Origin: DASUCS01 sp041166745
Lineage (GTDB): Bacteria; Actinomycetota; Acidimicrobiia; Acidimicrobiales; JACDCH01
Length of the DNA: 64,000 nt
NCBI GenBank assembly: GCA_041166745.1
Contig: JBEEGH010000005.1
Coordinates: 124,001-188,000, forward strand
Direction: 5' to 3'
The position numbers were made by a program, and so were the translations under genes. Each line of letters starts with the position of its first letter. The first letter of the stretch is position 1. Below are positions 8,270-17,465 of this stretch, piece after piece. The notes below the pieces were generated by a model, which was not told the origin of the DNA, searched no databases, and worked only from the letters and a program-made list of their open reading frames with translations.

Positions 8270-9103
8270 TTGGCGCTGTCGAGCCGCGGCGGACGGTCCC
8301 GCTTCACGCTGGCCTTGTTGATCCTCACGTCGCTGACGGTGCTCACCCTGGATTTCCGGGGCTCGAGCGCGATCACCTCGGTGCGCAACGGCGCCGCCAC
8401 CATCTTCAGCCCGGTACGCGACGCCGCCGGCACCGTGTTCTCGCCCGTCAGCAACGCCTGGAACGGCCTCTTCCACTACGGCGACGTGAAGAAGGAGAAC
8501 GACCGGCTCCAAGCTGAGCTGGACCAGCTCCGCGGGCAGCAGGATCAGAACGCGGAGGCCAAGAGCGCCTACGACCAGCTGGCGGCCGCTCAAGGAATCA
8601 CGCAGTTCACCAACCTGTCGGCCGTGACGGCTCAGGTGATTTCTGGCCCCCTCACGAACTTCGAGCACACGATCGAGATCGACAAGGGCTCGGCGAGCGG
8701 CATCAAGGTGGGCATGCCCGTCGTGACGGGTGCCGGTCTGGCCGGCCGCATCGTCGAGGTGCAGAGCGGCCGCAGTGTGATCAAGCTGCTGACCGATCCC
8801 GACATCGTGGTCGGCGTTCGCCTGTTGAGCTCCAACACCACCGGGCTGCTTCACGGTCAAGGCGATGGGAAGCCCCTCGTTCTCGATGGCGGCGTCGACA
8901 CGAAAGTGGTGGTGCCCCCGGACGAGCTCGTCAGCACGAGCGGCGAAGATCGCGCCACCTTCCCTGGCGGGATTCCGATCGGCAGGGTGTCGAGGATCGA
9001 TCTCTCCGCGGGGCAGCTCAAACAGGTACTCACCGTGACCCCCGTCGCCGACCTCGCGCGGCTTACCTTCCTGAAGGTGCTGCTCTGGGAACCGCCGTCG
9101 TGA
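8270..9103 (+). CDS. mreC: Rod shape-determining protein MreC
   Basis: MreC is a membrane-anchored extracytoplasmic scaffold linking MreB to the cell-wall synthases. The 277-aa protein has one N-terminal membrane segment (about 12-30) and a coiled coil at about 70-100 (DVKKENDRLQAELDQLRGQQ). The two-lobed beta domain carries the family signatures ITSGPLTNFEHTIEIDKGSASGIKVGMPV-like sequence and LLTDPDIVVGV. The start is TTG at 8270, 16 bases after the mreB stop. The stop overlaps the mreD start (GTGA). Confidence 0.93.
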   Translation: MALSSRGGRSRFTLALLILTSLTVLTLDFRGSSAITSVRNGAATIFSPVRDAAGTVFSPVSNAWNGLFHYGDVKKENDRLQAELDQLRGQQDQNAEAKSAYDQLAAAQGITQFTNLSAVTAQVISGPLTNFEHTIEIDKGSASGIKVGMPVVTGAGLAGRIVEVQSGRSVIKLLTDPDIVVGVRLLSSNTTGLLHGQGDGKPLVLDGGVDTKVVVPPDELVSTSGEDRATFPGGIPIGRVSRIDLSAGQLKQVLTVTPVADLARLTFLKVLLWEPPS

Positions 9104-9609
9104 GATACACCCGCCCGGCGTTCGTCCTCTTCGTGCTGTTGACGTTGCAGACGACGCTGTTCGCGGATCTCGACTTCTTCGGGGCGAAGGCCGACATCAT
9201 GCTGCTGCTGCCCATCGCCGCAGGCATCAACGGCGGACGCGACCGGGGCGCGATCATCGGATTCATCTCCGGCCTGACGCTCGACCTCGTGGTACACGGA
9301 ACTCCCACCGGTTTCTTCGCGCTCGGCTACACGCTCGTCGGCTACATCGTCGGCATGGCCCAGGCGGGCGTGCTGCGCGCCGCGTGGTGGATCCCCGTCG
9401 TCACCGCGTTCGGTGCGAGTGCATTCGGTGTCGTCACATTGGCCGTCGTGGGGAAGTTTCTCGGGCTCGAGGGACTCTTCAACCGCCACCTGTTGACGAT
9501 CGGCGCGGTCGTTGCCGTAATCAACGCCGCGCTGGTGCTTCCGATGATGCGGGTCGTGCGATGGTCGATGCCCGTGGTGACTCGCAGCGGACGTTTGGTG
9601 CCGACATGA
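9100..9609 (+). CDS. mreD: Rod shape-determining protein MreD
   Basis: MreD is an integral membrane partner of MreC and the elongation complex. The 169-aa protein is mostly hydrophobic with about five membrane segments. The conserved acidic DLDFFGAKADIMLLLPIAAG region lies near the start and GFISGLTLDL in the middle. GTG start and ATGA stop junctions couple it to mreC and to the penicillin-binding protein. Sequence conservation in MreD is low, so position in the operon supports the call as much as the motifs do. Confidence 0.9.
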   Translation: MRYTRPAFVLFVLLTLQTTLFADLDFFGAKADIMLLLPIAAGINGGRDRGAIIGFISGLTLDLVVHGTPTGFFALGYTLVGYIVGMAQAGVLRAAWWIPVVTAFGASAFGVVTLAVVGKFLGLEGLFNRHLLTIGAVVAVINAALVLPMMRVVRWSMPVVTRSGRLVPT

Positions 9610-11621
9610 CGTCGCGCATGAGTGCTGACAACCCGCGTTTGCGGTTGGGGATCCTCGGCATCGTCATCGTGTCCCTCTTCGCCGCGCTCTTCGCACGCCT
9701 CTGGTATCTGCAGGTGATGGCGACGAAGCAGCTCAAGCTCCAGGCGCAGGCGATCCAGACTCGTGAGGTTCCCGAGGAGGCGCCGCGGGGCCGCATCTTC
9801 GACCGCAACGGCGTGGTGATCGTCGACAACCGCATCTCCGTAGTTGTCACCGTCGACAAGAAAAACCTGCCCGATGCGAAGAAGCATCCGGCCGAGCGAG
9901 CGGCGATCCTCGACCGGCTCGCCATCGAGCTGACCCGCTACACCCAACACGACGTGACTCGCGAGTTCCTCGAAGCGCGACTCGAAGACAAGCGTTACAG
10001 CCCCTACACGCCCGTTCCCGTCGCCGATGATCTTCCGAAGTCGGGGCTGCTCTATCTTGCCGAGCACCACAACGACTTCGGCAATGTCGTGTCGGTCGCG
10101 CAGACGACGGTGCGCGACTACCCGCTGGGGCGCACGGCTTCGCACCTCCTCGGCTACGTCGGCGCGGCCACGCAGGAAGAGCTCGACGCGAGGGCGAGCA
10201 GTCCGAAGCCGTACACACCCGGCGACGAGATCGGCAAGACGGGCGCGGAGCGAACCTACGAGGACGAGCTTCGAGGTATGCCGGGAATCCGCAGGCTCGA
10301 GATCGACGCGGGCGGCAACACCGTTCGTGAGCTCTCGTACACCCCGCCGGTGCCGGGCAACGACGTCTATCTGTCGATCGACGCCAACGTCCAGGCGATC
10401 ACGGAGAACGCGCTGCACGAGGAGCTCGTCAACGCGAACAACCGCCGCAACAAGGACGGTACCTACAACCAGTCGCCAGCGGGCTCCGCGGTGATCCTCG
10501 ATCCGAACACGGGCCAGGTCATCGCGATGGCGTCGTACCCCGACTACAACCCCGCCGACTTCACGCGTCCGATCCCGACCGCCACCTGGGACGTCCTCAA
10601 CGATCCGGCGAACTACTTCCCGTTGAACAACCGCGCGCTCCAGGGCCAGTACGCCCCAGGGTCGACGTTCAAGCTCGTCACCTCGCTCGCCGGCCTGCGG
10701 ACCGGCGCGATCACGCCCGCGACGACGATCAACGACGGCGGCGTGTACCTCGTGCCCGGATGCCAGGGCGCGGCGGAGCAATGCCAGTTCGTCAACTCGG
10801 GCCGCACCGCGCACGGCCGCGTGAACCTGCAGCGCGCGTTGACCGTGTCGAGCGACGTGTACTTCTACCAACTCGGCGGTCAGTTCTGGACCGACCGCAG
10901 CACGTTCGGCGATCCGATCCAGGACACGGCCAAGGATCTCGGCTTCGCGGCGGGCACGGGTATCCCGCTCGACGAGCAGAAGGGCTACGTACTGACGCCG
11001 GGCGAGAAGAAGCAGCTCCACGACGCGAACCCCGACGCGTGGCCGTACGGCGACTGGTACACCGGCGACAACGTGCAGTTGGCGATCGGGCAGAACACCG
11101 TCACCGCGACCCCCCTGCAACTTGCGAACGCGTACAGCACGCTGGCGAACGGCGGCACGCTGTACTCGCCGAACATCGCCATCAAGATCACCAAGGGTGG
11201 GACCAACGACGTGGTGCGAGCGATCGAGCCGCGGGTGCTGCACCAAGTGGCGATGCCCGTGGAGTTCCGCGACCCGATCATGCAGGGTCTGCTGGGGGCC
11301 GTGAACTCGCAGGAGGGAACGGCGTACGGTGCGTTCCGCTCCTTCCCGAACTGGCAGGTGGCCGGCAAGACCGGAACCGCCCAGGTGCAGGGCAAGCAGG
11401 ACACCGCGCTGTTCGTCGGCATCGCGCCGTTCGATGCTCCGCACTATGTCGGCGTCGCGGTGCTCGAGCAGTCGGGCTTCGGGGCGACCGCGGCGGCTCC
11501 CGTGATCCGGCGGGTCTTCCAGGCGTTGGCCGATCCGGCCACGGCGCCCACCGTCGGCCCAGGCGGAGTGCTTTCGGTTCCGCTGGTCGCCGTCGACAAC
11601 TCGAACGGAAGCCCCGACTGA
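9606..11621 (+). CDS. mrdA: Penicillin-binding protein 2 (class B peptidoglycan transpeptidase)
   Basis: This enzyme cross-links peptidoglycan during elongation, working with RodA. It has 671 aa from the ATG that overlaps the mreD stop. One N-terminal membrane anchor (about 15-35) is followed by the PBP dimerisation domain with RGRIFDRNG. The transpeptidase domain has the three serine-acyltransferase motifs: STFK (active-site Ser at about 352), SSD in TVSSDVYFYQLGG, and KTGTAQ near the end. The C-terminus is short and continues directly into rodA (TGATG), the standard synthase pair. Confidence 0.95.
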   Translation: MTSRMSADNPRLRLGILGIVIVSLFAALFARLWYLQVMATKQLKLQAQAIQTREVPEEAPRGRIFDRNGVVIVDNRISVVVTVDKKNLPDAKKHPAERAAILDRLAIELTRYTQHDVTREFLEARLEDKRYSPYTPVPVADDLPKSGLLYLAEHHNDFGNVVSVAQTTVRDYPLGRTASHLLGYVGAATQEELDARASSPKPYTPGDEIGKTGAERTYEDELRGMPGIRRLEIDAGGNTVRELSYTPPVPGNDVYLSIDANVQAITENALHEELVNANNRRNKDGTYNQSPAGSAVILDPNTGQVIAMASYPDYNPADFTRPIPTATWDVLNDPANYFPLNNRALQGQYAPGSTFKLVTSLAGLRTGAITPATTINDGGVYLVPGCQGAAEQCQFVNSGRTAHGRVNLQRALTVSSDVYFYQLGGQFWTDRSTFGDPIQDTAKDLGFAAGTGIPLDEQKGYVLTPGEKKQLHDANPDAWPYGDWYTGDNVQLAIGQNTVTATPLQLANAYSTLANGGTLYSPNIAIKITKGGTNDVVRAIEPRVLHQVAMPVEFRDPIMQGLLGAVNSQEGTAYGAFRSFPNWQVAGKTGTAQVQGKQDTALFVGIAPFDAPHYVGVAVLEQSGFGATAAAPVIRRVFQALADPATAPTVGPGGVLSVPLVAVDNSNGSPD

Positions 11622-12769
11622 TGACGGCGACGGTTCCGCGCTCCGTCCCGCGCAGCCCGGCGAGCACGCTGCGCCGCAACCCGTCCGCGGCGTGGCGTCA
11701 CCTCGACGTGGTGCTGCTGGGATGCGTCGTGGCCGTGTCGTGCCTCGGCGCGCTGATGGTCTACTCGGCAACGCGCGGTCCGGTTCCCCCTTACTCGCTG
11801 ACCTTCCTCGAGAAGCAGGCGCTCTATGTGTTGATCGGTTTCGTCGTGCTCGCCGTCACGGTCGTGATCGACTATCGGCACTTCCGCGATTGGGCATTGC
11901 TGCTGTACGGCGGGGCCTGCGCGTTGTTGCTCTTCGTGGTGTCACCATTGGGCTCGAAGACCAACGGTGCGCAGTCGTGGTTCCAACTCGGAACGTTCCA
12001 GCTCCAACCGTCGGAGTTCGCGAAGCTCGGATTGATCCTCGCGATCGCCAACGTCGCGTCGCAGTTCTACGGCGAGATCGATCGACGACGCTTGTTCGTC
12101 CTCCTGGCCGTAGCAGGTCTGCCGTTGGTGCTCATCATGTTGCAGCCCGACCTCGGCACTGCCCTCGTCCTGTTGGTGATGACCGCGGGGGTGTTGCTGA
12201 TCGCCGGTGCAAGTGCGAAGCATCTGACGGCTCTGGTGCTCGTGGCTGTCCTCGGCGCAACGGTCTTGTTGAACTCGAGCATCCTGGCGCAATACCAGAA
12301 GGATCGGCTCACCTCCTTCACCCATCAAGACGAAGGCTTCGGCACCTACAACACCAACCAGTCGAAGATCACGATCGGCGCCGGCGGCACGTTCGGCGCG
12401 GGGCTGTTCAAGGGCAATCAGACCCGGTTGCAGAATGTGCCGGAGCAACACACCGACTTCATCTTCACCGCGGTCGGGGAGCAACTCGGATTCGTCGGAT
12501 CGGCGTCGGTTCTCGCTCTGTTCAGCATCATCGCGTGGCGGGTGTGGCGCACCGCACAGCTCGCGCGCGACGAGTTCGGGATGCTCGTCTGTGTAGGCGT
12601 GCTGTCGCTCTTCATGTTCCAGATCTTCGAGAACGTGGGGATGACGATGGGCATCATGCCGGTGACGGGTATCCCGCTGCCCCTCGTCTCCTACGGGGGA
12701 TCGTCGACGATCGCCGAGTTCTTCGCCCTTGGCCTCGTGCTCAACGTCCACATGCGGCGGTTCGCCTGA
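11621..12769 (+). CDS. rodA: Peptidoglycan glycosyltransferase RodA (SEDS family)
   Basis: RodA polymerises lipid II glycan strands during side-wall growth. The 382-aa protein has about ten membrane segments and SEDS signatures: QPSEFAKL in the first third, LQPDLGTALVL in the middle, and the C-terminal PVTGIPLPLVSYGGSS block. The start ATG overlaps the stop of the cognate penicillin-binding protein by one base. A long hairpin follows the stop by 11 bases. Confidence 0.95.
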   Translation: MTATVPRSVPRSPASTLRRNPSAAWRHLDVVLLGCVVAVSCLGALMVYSATRGPVPPYSLTFLEKQALYVLIGFVVLAVTVVIDYRHFRDWALLLYGGACALLLFVVSPLGSKTNGAQSWFQLGTFQLQPSEFAKLGLILAIANVASQFYGEIDRRRLFVLLAVAGLPLVLIMLQPDLGTALVLLVMTAGVLLIAGASAKHLTALVLVAVLGATVLLNSSILAQYQKDRLTSFTHQDEGFGTYNTNQSKITIGAGGTFGAGLFKGNQTRLQNVPEQHTDFIFTAVGEQLGFVGSASVLALFSIIAWRVWRTAQLARDEFGMLVCVGVLSLFMFQIFENVGMTMGIMPVTGIPLPLVSYGGSSTIAEFFALGLVLNVHMRRFA

Positions 12770-12780
12770 CCCGACGGCGG

Positions 12781-12828
12781 TTTTCCCTGGCAGAACGACA
12801 CAGAAATGGATCGTTCTGCCGGGGAAAA
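12781..12828 (+). repeat. 18-bp inverted repeat (RNA hairpin) between rodA and the radical SAM gene
   Basis: TTTTCCCTGGCAGAACGA (12781-12798) and TCGTTCTGCCGGGGAAAA (12811-12828) form an 18-bp stem with a 12-base loop. The single non-Watson-Crick position is a G-U pair if the plus strand is transcribed but an A-C clash on the minus strand, so a plus-strand RNA structure is more likely. It is not a canonical terminator, because the U-run is on the 5' arm. A TAGTCT hexamer (12841-12846), 10 bases before the next ATG, may be a promoter. Confidence 0.75.
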
Positions 12829-12856
12829 AGGTGGGTCCGGTAGTCTCCTTTCGGTC

Positions 12857-14755
12857 ATGACGTCGATTTGGACGCAGCTCGAACCGCTGCTCGCCCGGGT
12901 GCAGAAGCCGGCGCGCTACATCGGCTGCGAAGACGGCGCACAGACGCCGGAGCACTCGGACGACAAGGTCTCCTGGCTGCTGGCCTATCCCGACACGTAC
13001 GAGATCGGCCTGCCGAATCAGGGGCTGCAGATCCTGTACGAGATCCTGAACGAGCGGCCCGACGCCGCCGCCGAGCGGACCTACGCACCGTGGACCGACC
13101 TCGAGGTGCTGCTACGCAGTCACGGACTGCCGCTGTTCTCCGTCGACACGCACCGCCCTGCCGGCGAATTCGACATCTTTGCGTTCAACCTCTCCGCCGA
13201 GCTCGTGTACACGAACGTGCTCAACTGCATCGATCTCGCCGGGGTGCCCGTGCGCGCCGCCGACCGGCGTGCGGAGCATCCGTTGATCGGCGCGGGTGGA
13301 CACTGCACCTACAACCCCGAGCCGCTCGCCGACTTCCTCGACTTTGCGGTGCTCGGCGACGGCGAAGAAGTCGTGTCGGAGATCACCGAGGTGGTCGGAG
13401 CGTGGAAGCGTGGTGGCCGAGCCTCGCGTCTCGACGTGCTGGAGGCATTGGCTCAGATCTCCGGTGTGTACGTCCCGTCCGTGTACGACGTCGCGTACTT
13501 CGACGATGGGCGGATTCAGTCGGTGACGTCGGCGGTCGCGCCGATTCCCGTCGAGAAGCGCACCATCGCCGATCTCGGGGATTGGCCGTATCCGAAGAAC
13601 CAACTCGTGCCCTTGACCGAGGTGGTGCACGATCGACTGAACGTCGAAGTCTTCCGCGGCTGCACGCGCGGGTGCCGTTTTTGTCAAGCAGGCATGATCA
13701 CGCGACCGGTTCGCGAACGTCCGGCCGATCAAGTGCGGCACATGATCAAGTCCGGGCTGCAGCGCACGGGCTACGACGAGGTCGCGCTCACGTCGTTGTC
13801 GACCGCGGACTTCTCGGGCATCGAGCGGGTTGTGGCCGACACCGCCGGTGAAGACAACGTGAGCGTCAGCCTGCCGAGCTTGCGGGTCGACGCATTCACG
13901 GTGGGAATCGCCGCACAGATCCAGAAAGGGCGGCGCACGGGGCTCACGTTTGCTCCCGAGGCTGGCTCCTGGCGGATGCGGCAGGTCATCAACAAGCTGA
14001 TCACCGAGGACGACTTGTACGGCGCGGTCGAGTCGGCGTATTCGCAGGGTTGGCGACGCATGAAGCTCTACTTCCTCACCGGCCTCCCCACTGAGACCGA
14101 CGAGGACACGCTCGGCATCGCCGAGCTGGCACGCAAGTGCATCGAGATCGGCCGCAAGTACCACCGCGGAGCCTCTCTCACCGTTTCCGTCGGCGGCTTC
14201 GTACCCAAGCCGTTCACGCCGTTCCAATGGTTCGGGCAGAACACGGTCAGTGAACTGACCCGCAAGGTCAATCTGCTGCGCGACGCGCTGCGGCGCGAAA
14301 AGGGCGTGCAACTCAAGTGGCACGACCCGAAGGCGACCCTGATCGAAGGACTGGCATCGCGCGGCGACCGTCGCCTGGGTCCGGTCATCGAGCAGGTCTG
14401 GCGGCGCGGTGGCGTGTTCCAGGAATGGTCCGAGCACTTCGACCTCGCGCTGTGGGAAGCAGCGATGGCCGATCACGGTCTGTCGATGGACTGGTACACG
14501 CATCGCCATCGCACCGAGGACGAGATCTTGCCGTGGGATCACATCTCCGCTGGTCTGCACAAGGATTTCCTGTGGCAGGACTGGCGCGATGCGCTGGCCG
14601 AGGTAGGCCTCCCCGACTGCCGGTGGACGCCGTGCTACGACTGCGGGGCGTGTACCGGCTATGGCATCGAACACATCGTCGCCTCGGCGACCCCTCCCGC
14701 GGGCGGCAGCCAAGGGACCGGACAGCTCGTGTTCCTGAGCAGTGGTGCCCGATGA
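12857..14755 (+). CDS. B12-binding-type radical SAM protein (TIGR03960 family)
   Basis: This is a 632-aa member of a conserved but functionally unassigned radical SAM family found next to RNase E/G and ribosomal protein genes. The N-terminal third resembles a cobalamin-binding Rossmann domain. The radical SAM cluster motif CTRGCRFC (CxxxCxxC) lies near residue 275 and is followed by the SAM-binding barrel. The C-terminus carries CYDCGACTGYG, possibly for a second metal or Fe-S site. The start ATG at 12857 is the first Met matching the family opening. It overlaps the DUF2344 gene (ATGA), its usual partner. A role in modification of tRNA or a ribosomal component is often suspected but unproven. 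Confidence 0.88.
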   Translation: MTSIWTQLEPLLARVQKPARYIGCEDGAQTPEHSDDKVSWLLAYPDTYEIGLPNQGLQILYEILNERPDAAAERTYAPWTDLEVLLRSHGLPLFSVDTHRPAGEFDIFAFNLSAELVYTNVLNCIDLAGVPVRAADRRAEHPLIGAGGHCTYNPEPLADFLDFAVLGDGEEVVSEITEVVGAWKRGGRASRLDVLEALAQISGVYVPSVYDVAYFDDGRIQSVTSAVAPIPVEKRTIADLGDWPYPKNQLVPLTEVVHDRLNVEVFRGCTRGCRFCQAGMITRPVRERPADQVRHMIKSGLQRTGYDEVALTSLSTADFSGIERVVADTAGEDNVSVSLPSLRVDAFTVGIAAQIQKGRRTGLTFAPEAGSWRMRQVINKLITEDDLYGAVESAYSQGWRRMKLYFLTGLPTETDEDTLGIAELARKCIEIGRKYHRGASLTVSVGGFVPKPFTPFQWFGQNTVSELTRKVNLLRDALRREKGVQLKWHDPKATLIEGLASRGDRRLGPVIEQVWRRGGVFQEWSEHFDLALWEAAMADHGLSMDWYTHRHRTEDEILPWDHISAGLHKDFLWQDWRDALAEVGLPDCRWTPCYDCGACTGYGIEHIVASATPPAGGSQGTGQLVFLSSGAR

Positions 14756-15471
14756 ACTCGCGTTACCGCATCCGGTTTTCGAAGGCGGGAAAGATTCGCT
14801 TCACCAGCCATCGTGACGTCGCCCGCATGTGGGAGCGTGCGCTGCGTCGCGCAAACCTTCCGGTCGCGTACACCGAGGGATTCTCCCCTCATCCCAAGCT
14901 GAGCTTCGGGCTGGCGCTGTCCACCGGCCATGAATCACTCGGCGAGTACCTCGACATCGACATGGCGGAACCCGTCGACGTCGAGCGCATCCCTGCCCGG
15001 CTCGATCCGTGCCTGCCCATCGGTTTGGATGTGCAGGCGGCGGCCGAGATCGAGTCCGGTACACCGTCGCTGCAGCAGGTCGTCACCAGCTGCACGTGGC
15101 GGATCGAGGTGGTCGGGCTCGGCCGTGCCGAGCTTGCCGAGCGTGTCGATGCCTGCCTGAGGGCTGACTCGCTCGTCGTCACCCGAGAGCGCAAGGGTCA
15201 CCAGGTCACCGACGACCTTCGGCCCGCCATCCTGTCGCTCGAGATGATGGACGAGAGCACCGAGGTCGTGGCCGAGCTGGCCACGCAACCTCGAGGCGTT
15301 CGTCCGTCGGAGCTCGTTGCCGTGCTGGCTTCGCAGCCGGATGACGAGCTCGTCGAGGGTCATGTGTGCAGACTTCACCAATGGTTGTCGACCGACGGCG
15401 CGCGCGAGGAGCCACTCCTGCTCCCATACCGCGCGACGTTGGCGCCGCACGCCGAGGCGCGTGCGTCATGA
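14752..15471 (+). CDS. DUF2344 (TIGR03936) protein, partner of the radical SAM protein
   Basis: This 239-aa protein opens with YRIRFSKAGKIRFTSHRDVARMWERALRR and YTEGFSPHPKLSFGLALSTG, the hallmark conserved block of DUF2344. The family is either fused to, or encoded immediately downstream of, TIGR03960 radical SAM proteins. Function is unknown; the basic N-terminal half suggests RNA binding. The start codon lies within the radical SAM stop (ATGA), so expression is coupled. The RNase E/G gene begins 15 bases further on, supporting a connection with RNA or ribosome maturation. Confidence 0.88.
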   Translation: MNSRYRIRFSKAGKIRFTSHRDVARMWERALRRANLPVAYTEGFSPHPKLSFGLALSTGHESLGEYLDIDMAEPVDVERIPARLDPCLPIGLDVQAAAEIESGTPSLQQVVTSCTWRIEVVGLGRAELAERVDACLRADSLVVTRERKGHQVTDDLRPAILSLEMMDESTEVVAELATQPRGVRPSELVAVLASQPDDELVEGHVCRLHQWLSTDGAREEPLLLPYRATLAPHAEARAS

Positions 15472-15486
15472 GAAGGGAACGTCCCC

Positions 15487-17355
15487 ATGTCCGAACCCGT
15501 CACCACGGGTCCAAGCGATCCGCAGGAGCCGGGCGCCGACCGGGCTGAACAGCCCGACACCGGCGACAGCACGACTCCTCGTCCCAAGCGCCGTCGCGGC
15601 TCCCGCGGCGGCCGAAACCGAAGTCGTGCCCGCGTTGCGAGCGGCTCGACCGACGAACGTCAACCCGATGAGCTGCCTGAGCGGCCCGGCGAAGGTCGCC
15701 CCCAGACGGTCGAGGCCGCCGACCGGGCTCTCGTGCGCAAGCCCGATCCCAACGCGCCGAAGCCCAAGATCGGTGACAGTCGCCCCGCACCGGCCGCCAA
15801 GGACGAGCCCCCCGTCAACGAGGCCACACCGGCCCGGCGTCGGCGGCGTCGCGGTGGCCGCGGTCGAGGCAGCGGGGGAGGAGGCGGCAGTCAAGGAGGC
15901 GGCAGTCAAGGAGGCGGCGGTCAAGGAGGCGGCGAGCGCCGAAGCCGCTCCCGCCCGTCGACTCCGGTCCAAGCGCTGCTGCGAGACGAGAACCCGCTCG
16001 AGTTGGACGACGACGTGCTCGAGACGCGGCGCGGGCGCGAGCGCAAGGGACGCCCGCTCGGCCGGTATCTGATGTGTGTCCACGTCCAGCACCCCGAGTC
16101 GGGTTCCACAGAGGGGCGGGTCACGCAGATCGCCGTGCTGGAAGGGCGTTCGCTGCTCGAGCACTACGTGTCACGGCCAGCGGACGACATCAGCCAGATC
16201 CACGGCAACATCTATCTCGGCCGGGTCCAGAACGTGCTGCCCGGCATGGAGGCGGCCTTCGTCGACATCGGAACGCCGAAGAACGCCGTGCTCTACCGGG
16301 GCGACGTGCAATACGACCCTGAAGACATCGAAGAGCGCTCGTCCAACATGCGCATCGAGCAGATGCTCAAGGCCAAGCAGACGATCATCTGCCAGGTCAC
16401 GAAGAACCCCATCGGGGCGAAGGGTGCCCGCCTCACGCAAGAGGTCTCGCTGCCCGGCCGATTCGTGGTGCTCATCCCCAACTCGTCGACGTACGGAATC
16501 TCGAAGCGGCTCTCCGACGACGAACGCAAGCGACTCCGCTCGATTCTCGACAAGGTGAAGCCGAAACAGCACGGCGTCATCGTTCGCACCGCGGCCGAGA
16601 GCGTCACATCGGAGGAGATCGAGCGCGACGTGTTGCGGCTGCTCAAGCAGTGGGAGCAGATCGATGCACTGGCCAAGCGCAGCCAGGCGCCTGCGTTGCT
16701 CTATCGCGAGCCGGACATGGCAGTCCGAGTCATACGCGAGGAGTTCAACAGCGAATACCGCGGCGTGGTCATCGATGACCCGGAGCTGTACGAAGACGTG
16801 CGCGATTACGTCGCATCGATCTCGCCCGCGTTAGCCGACCGCGTCGAGCTCTTCGATCGGGTCGAGGAACCCCTGCCGCTGTTCGAGCGCTTCCACGTGC
16901 ACGAGCAGCTGCACAAGGCGCTCGACCGAAAGGTGTGGCTGCCGTCCGGTGGCTCGTTGATCATCGAGCACACCGAAGCGCTCACGGTCATCGACGTGAA
17001 CACCGGCAAGAACGTGGGCACGTCGAACCTCGAGGAGACGGTGTTCCGCAACAACCTCGAAGCGGCGGTCGAGGTGGCCCGGCAGCTCCGGCTGCGAGAC
17101 ATCGGCGGGATCATCGTCGTGGACTTCATCGACATGGAGATCCGCGACAACCGTGAGCAGGTCATCCGTGTCTTCCGAGACGCCTTGGCCCGCGACAAGA
17201 CGCGGACCCAGGTCTTCGACATCTCCGAGCTCGGCCTGGTCGAGATGACCCGAAAGCGCATCGGCGAAGGCCTGCTGGAGTCGTTCACCCATCTCTGTCC
17301 CCAATGTGAGGGCCGCGGCCTGGTCTTCGACGTCGACCTCCTTGGCAGTGATTGA
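15487..17355 (+). CDS. rne: Ribonuclease E/G family endoribonuclease
   Basis: This enzyme cleaves single-stranded RNA 5'-end-dependently and processes rRNA and mRNA. Of its 622 aa, the first about 190 are disordered, basic and Pro/Gly-rich (KRRRGSRGGRNRSR; Gly-Gly-Gly-Ser-Gln repeats). The S1/catalytic core follows. It has GNIYLGRVQNVLPGMEAAFVD, the two catalytic Asp residues (Asp503 in TVIDVNTGK and Asp546 in VVDFID) and the Zn-link CPQCEGRG near residue 605. There is almost no C-terminal extension, unlike the scaffold-bearing RNase E of enterobacteria. Whether it is named E or G is a matter of convention; the N-terminal extension is typical of actinobacterial RNase E. Confidence 0.93.
   Translation: MSEPVTTGPSDPQEPGADRAEQPDTGDSTTPRPKRRRGSRGGRNRSRARVASGSTDERQPDELPERPGEGRPQTVEAADRALVRKPDPNAPKPKIGDSRPAPAAKDEPPVNEATPARRRRRRGGRGRGSGGGGGSQGGGSQGGGGQGGGERRSRSRPSTPVQALLRDENPLELDDDVLETRRGRERKGRPLGRYLMCVHVQHPESGSTEGRVTQIAVLEGRSLLEHYVSRPADDISQIHGNIYLGRVQNVLPGMEAAFVDIGTPKNAVLYRGDVQYDPEDIEERSSNMRIEQMLKAKQTIICQVTKNPIGAKGARLTQEVSLPGRFVVLIPNSSTYGISKRLSDDERKRLRSILDKVKPKQHGVIVRTAAESVTSEEIERDVLRLLKQWEQIDALAKRSQAPALLYREPDMAVRVIREEFNSEYRGVVIDDPELYEDVRDYVASISPALADRVELFDRVEEPLPLFERFHVHEQLHKALDRKVWLPSGGSLIIEHTEALTVIDVNTGKNVGTSNLEETVFRNNLEAAVEVARQLRLRDIGGIIVVDFIDMEIRDNREQVIRVFRDALARDKTRTQVFDISELGLVEMTRKRIGEGLLESFTHLCPQCEGRGLVFDVDLLGSD
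15880..15939 (+). repeat. 15-bp tandem repeat in the RNase E/G linker
   Basis: Four units of a 15-base repeat (consensus GGAGGCGGCAGTCAA; starts at 15880, 15895, 15910 and 15925, the last diverged) encode a Gly-Gly-Ser-Gln linker ahead of the catalytic core. The units keep the reading frame, so copy-number change would lengthen or shorten the linker without disrupting the enzyme. Confidence 0.85.
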
Positions 17356-17465
17356 AGGTGGTGGCGCTGATGGTCTCGCTCGCAGGCTCGCTCGACTGCG
17401 CCTCGTCGCTGGCGCTTCCCTCGGCGCGCCTCAACCGTCGCTTGGGCCGTACCATCCGCCCCCTG

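Noticed and set aside
9342..11771. Very long open frame on the minus strand opposite mreD, mrdA and rodA
   Set aside because: Composition is dominated by Arg, Val, Asp and Gly as expected for the complement of GC-rich codons; no family motif, and the opposite strand encodes well-recognised proteins with perfect coupling.
13112..14713. Minus-strand open frame of about 530 codons opposite the radical SAM gene
   Set aside because: Shadow frame; the plus strand has the radical SAM cluster and family motifs. The minus-strand translation shows low-complexity Arg/Val/Asp composition.
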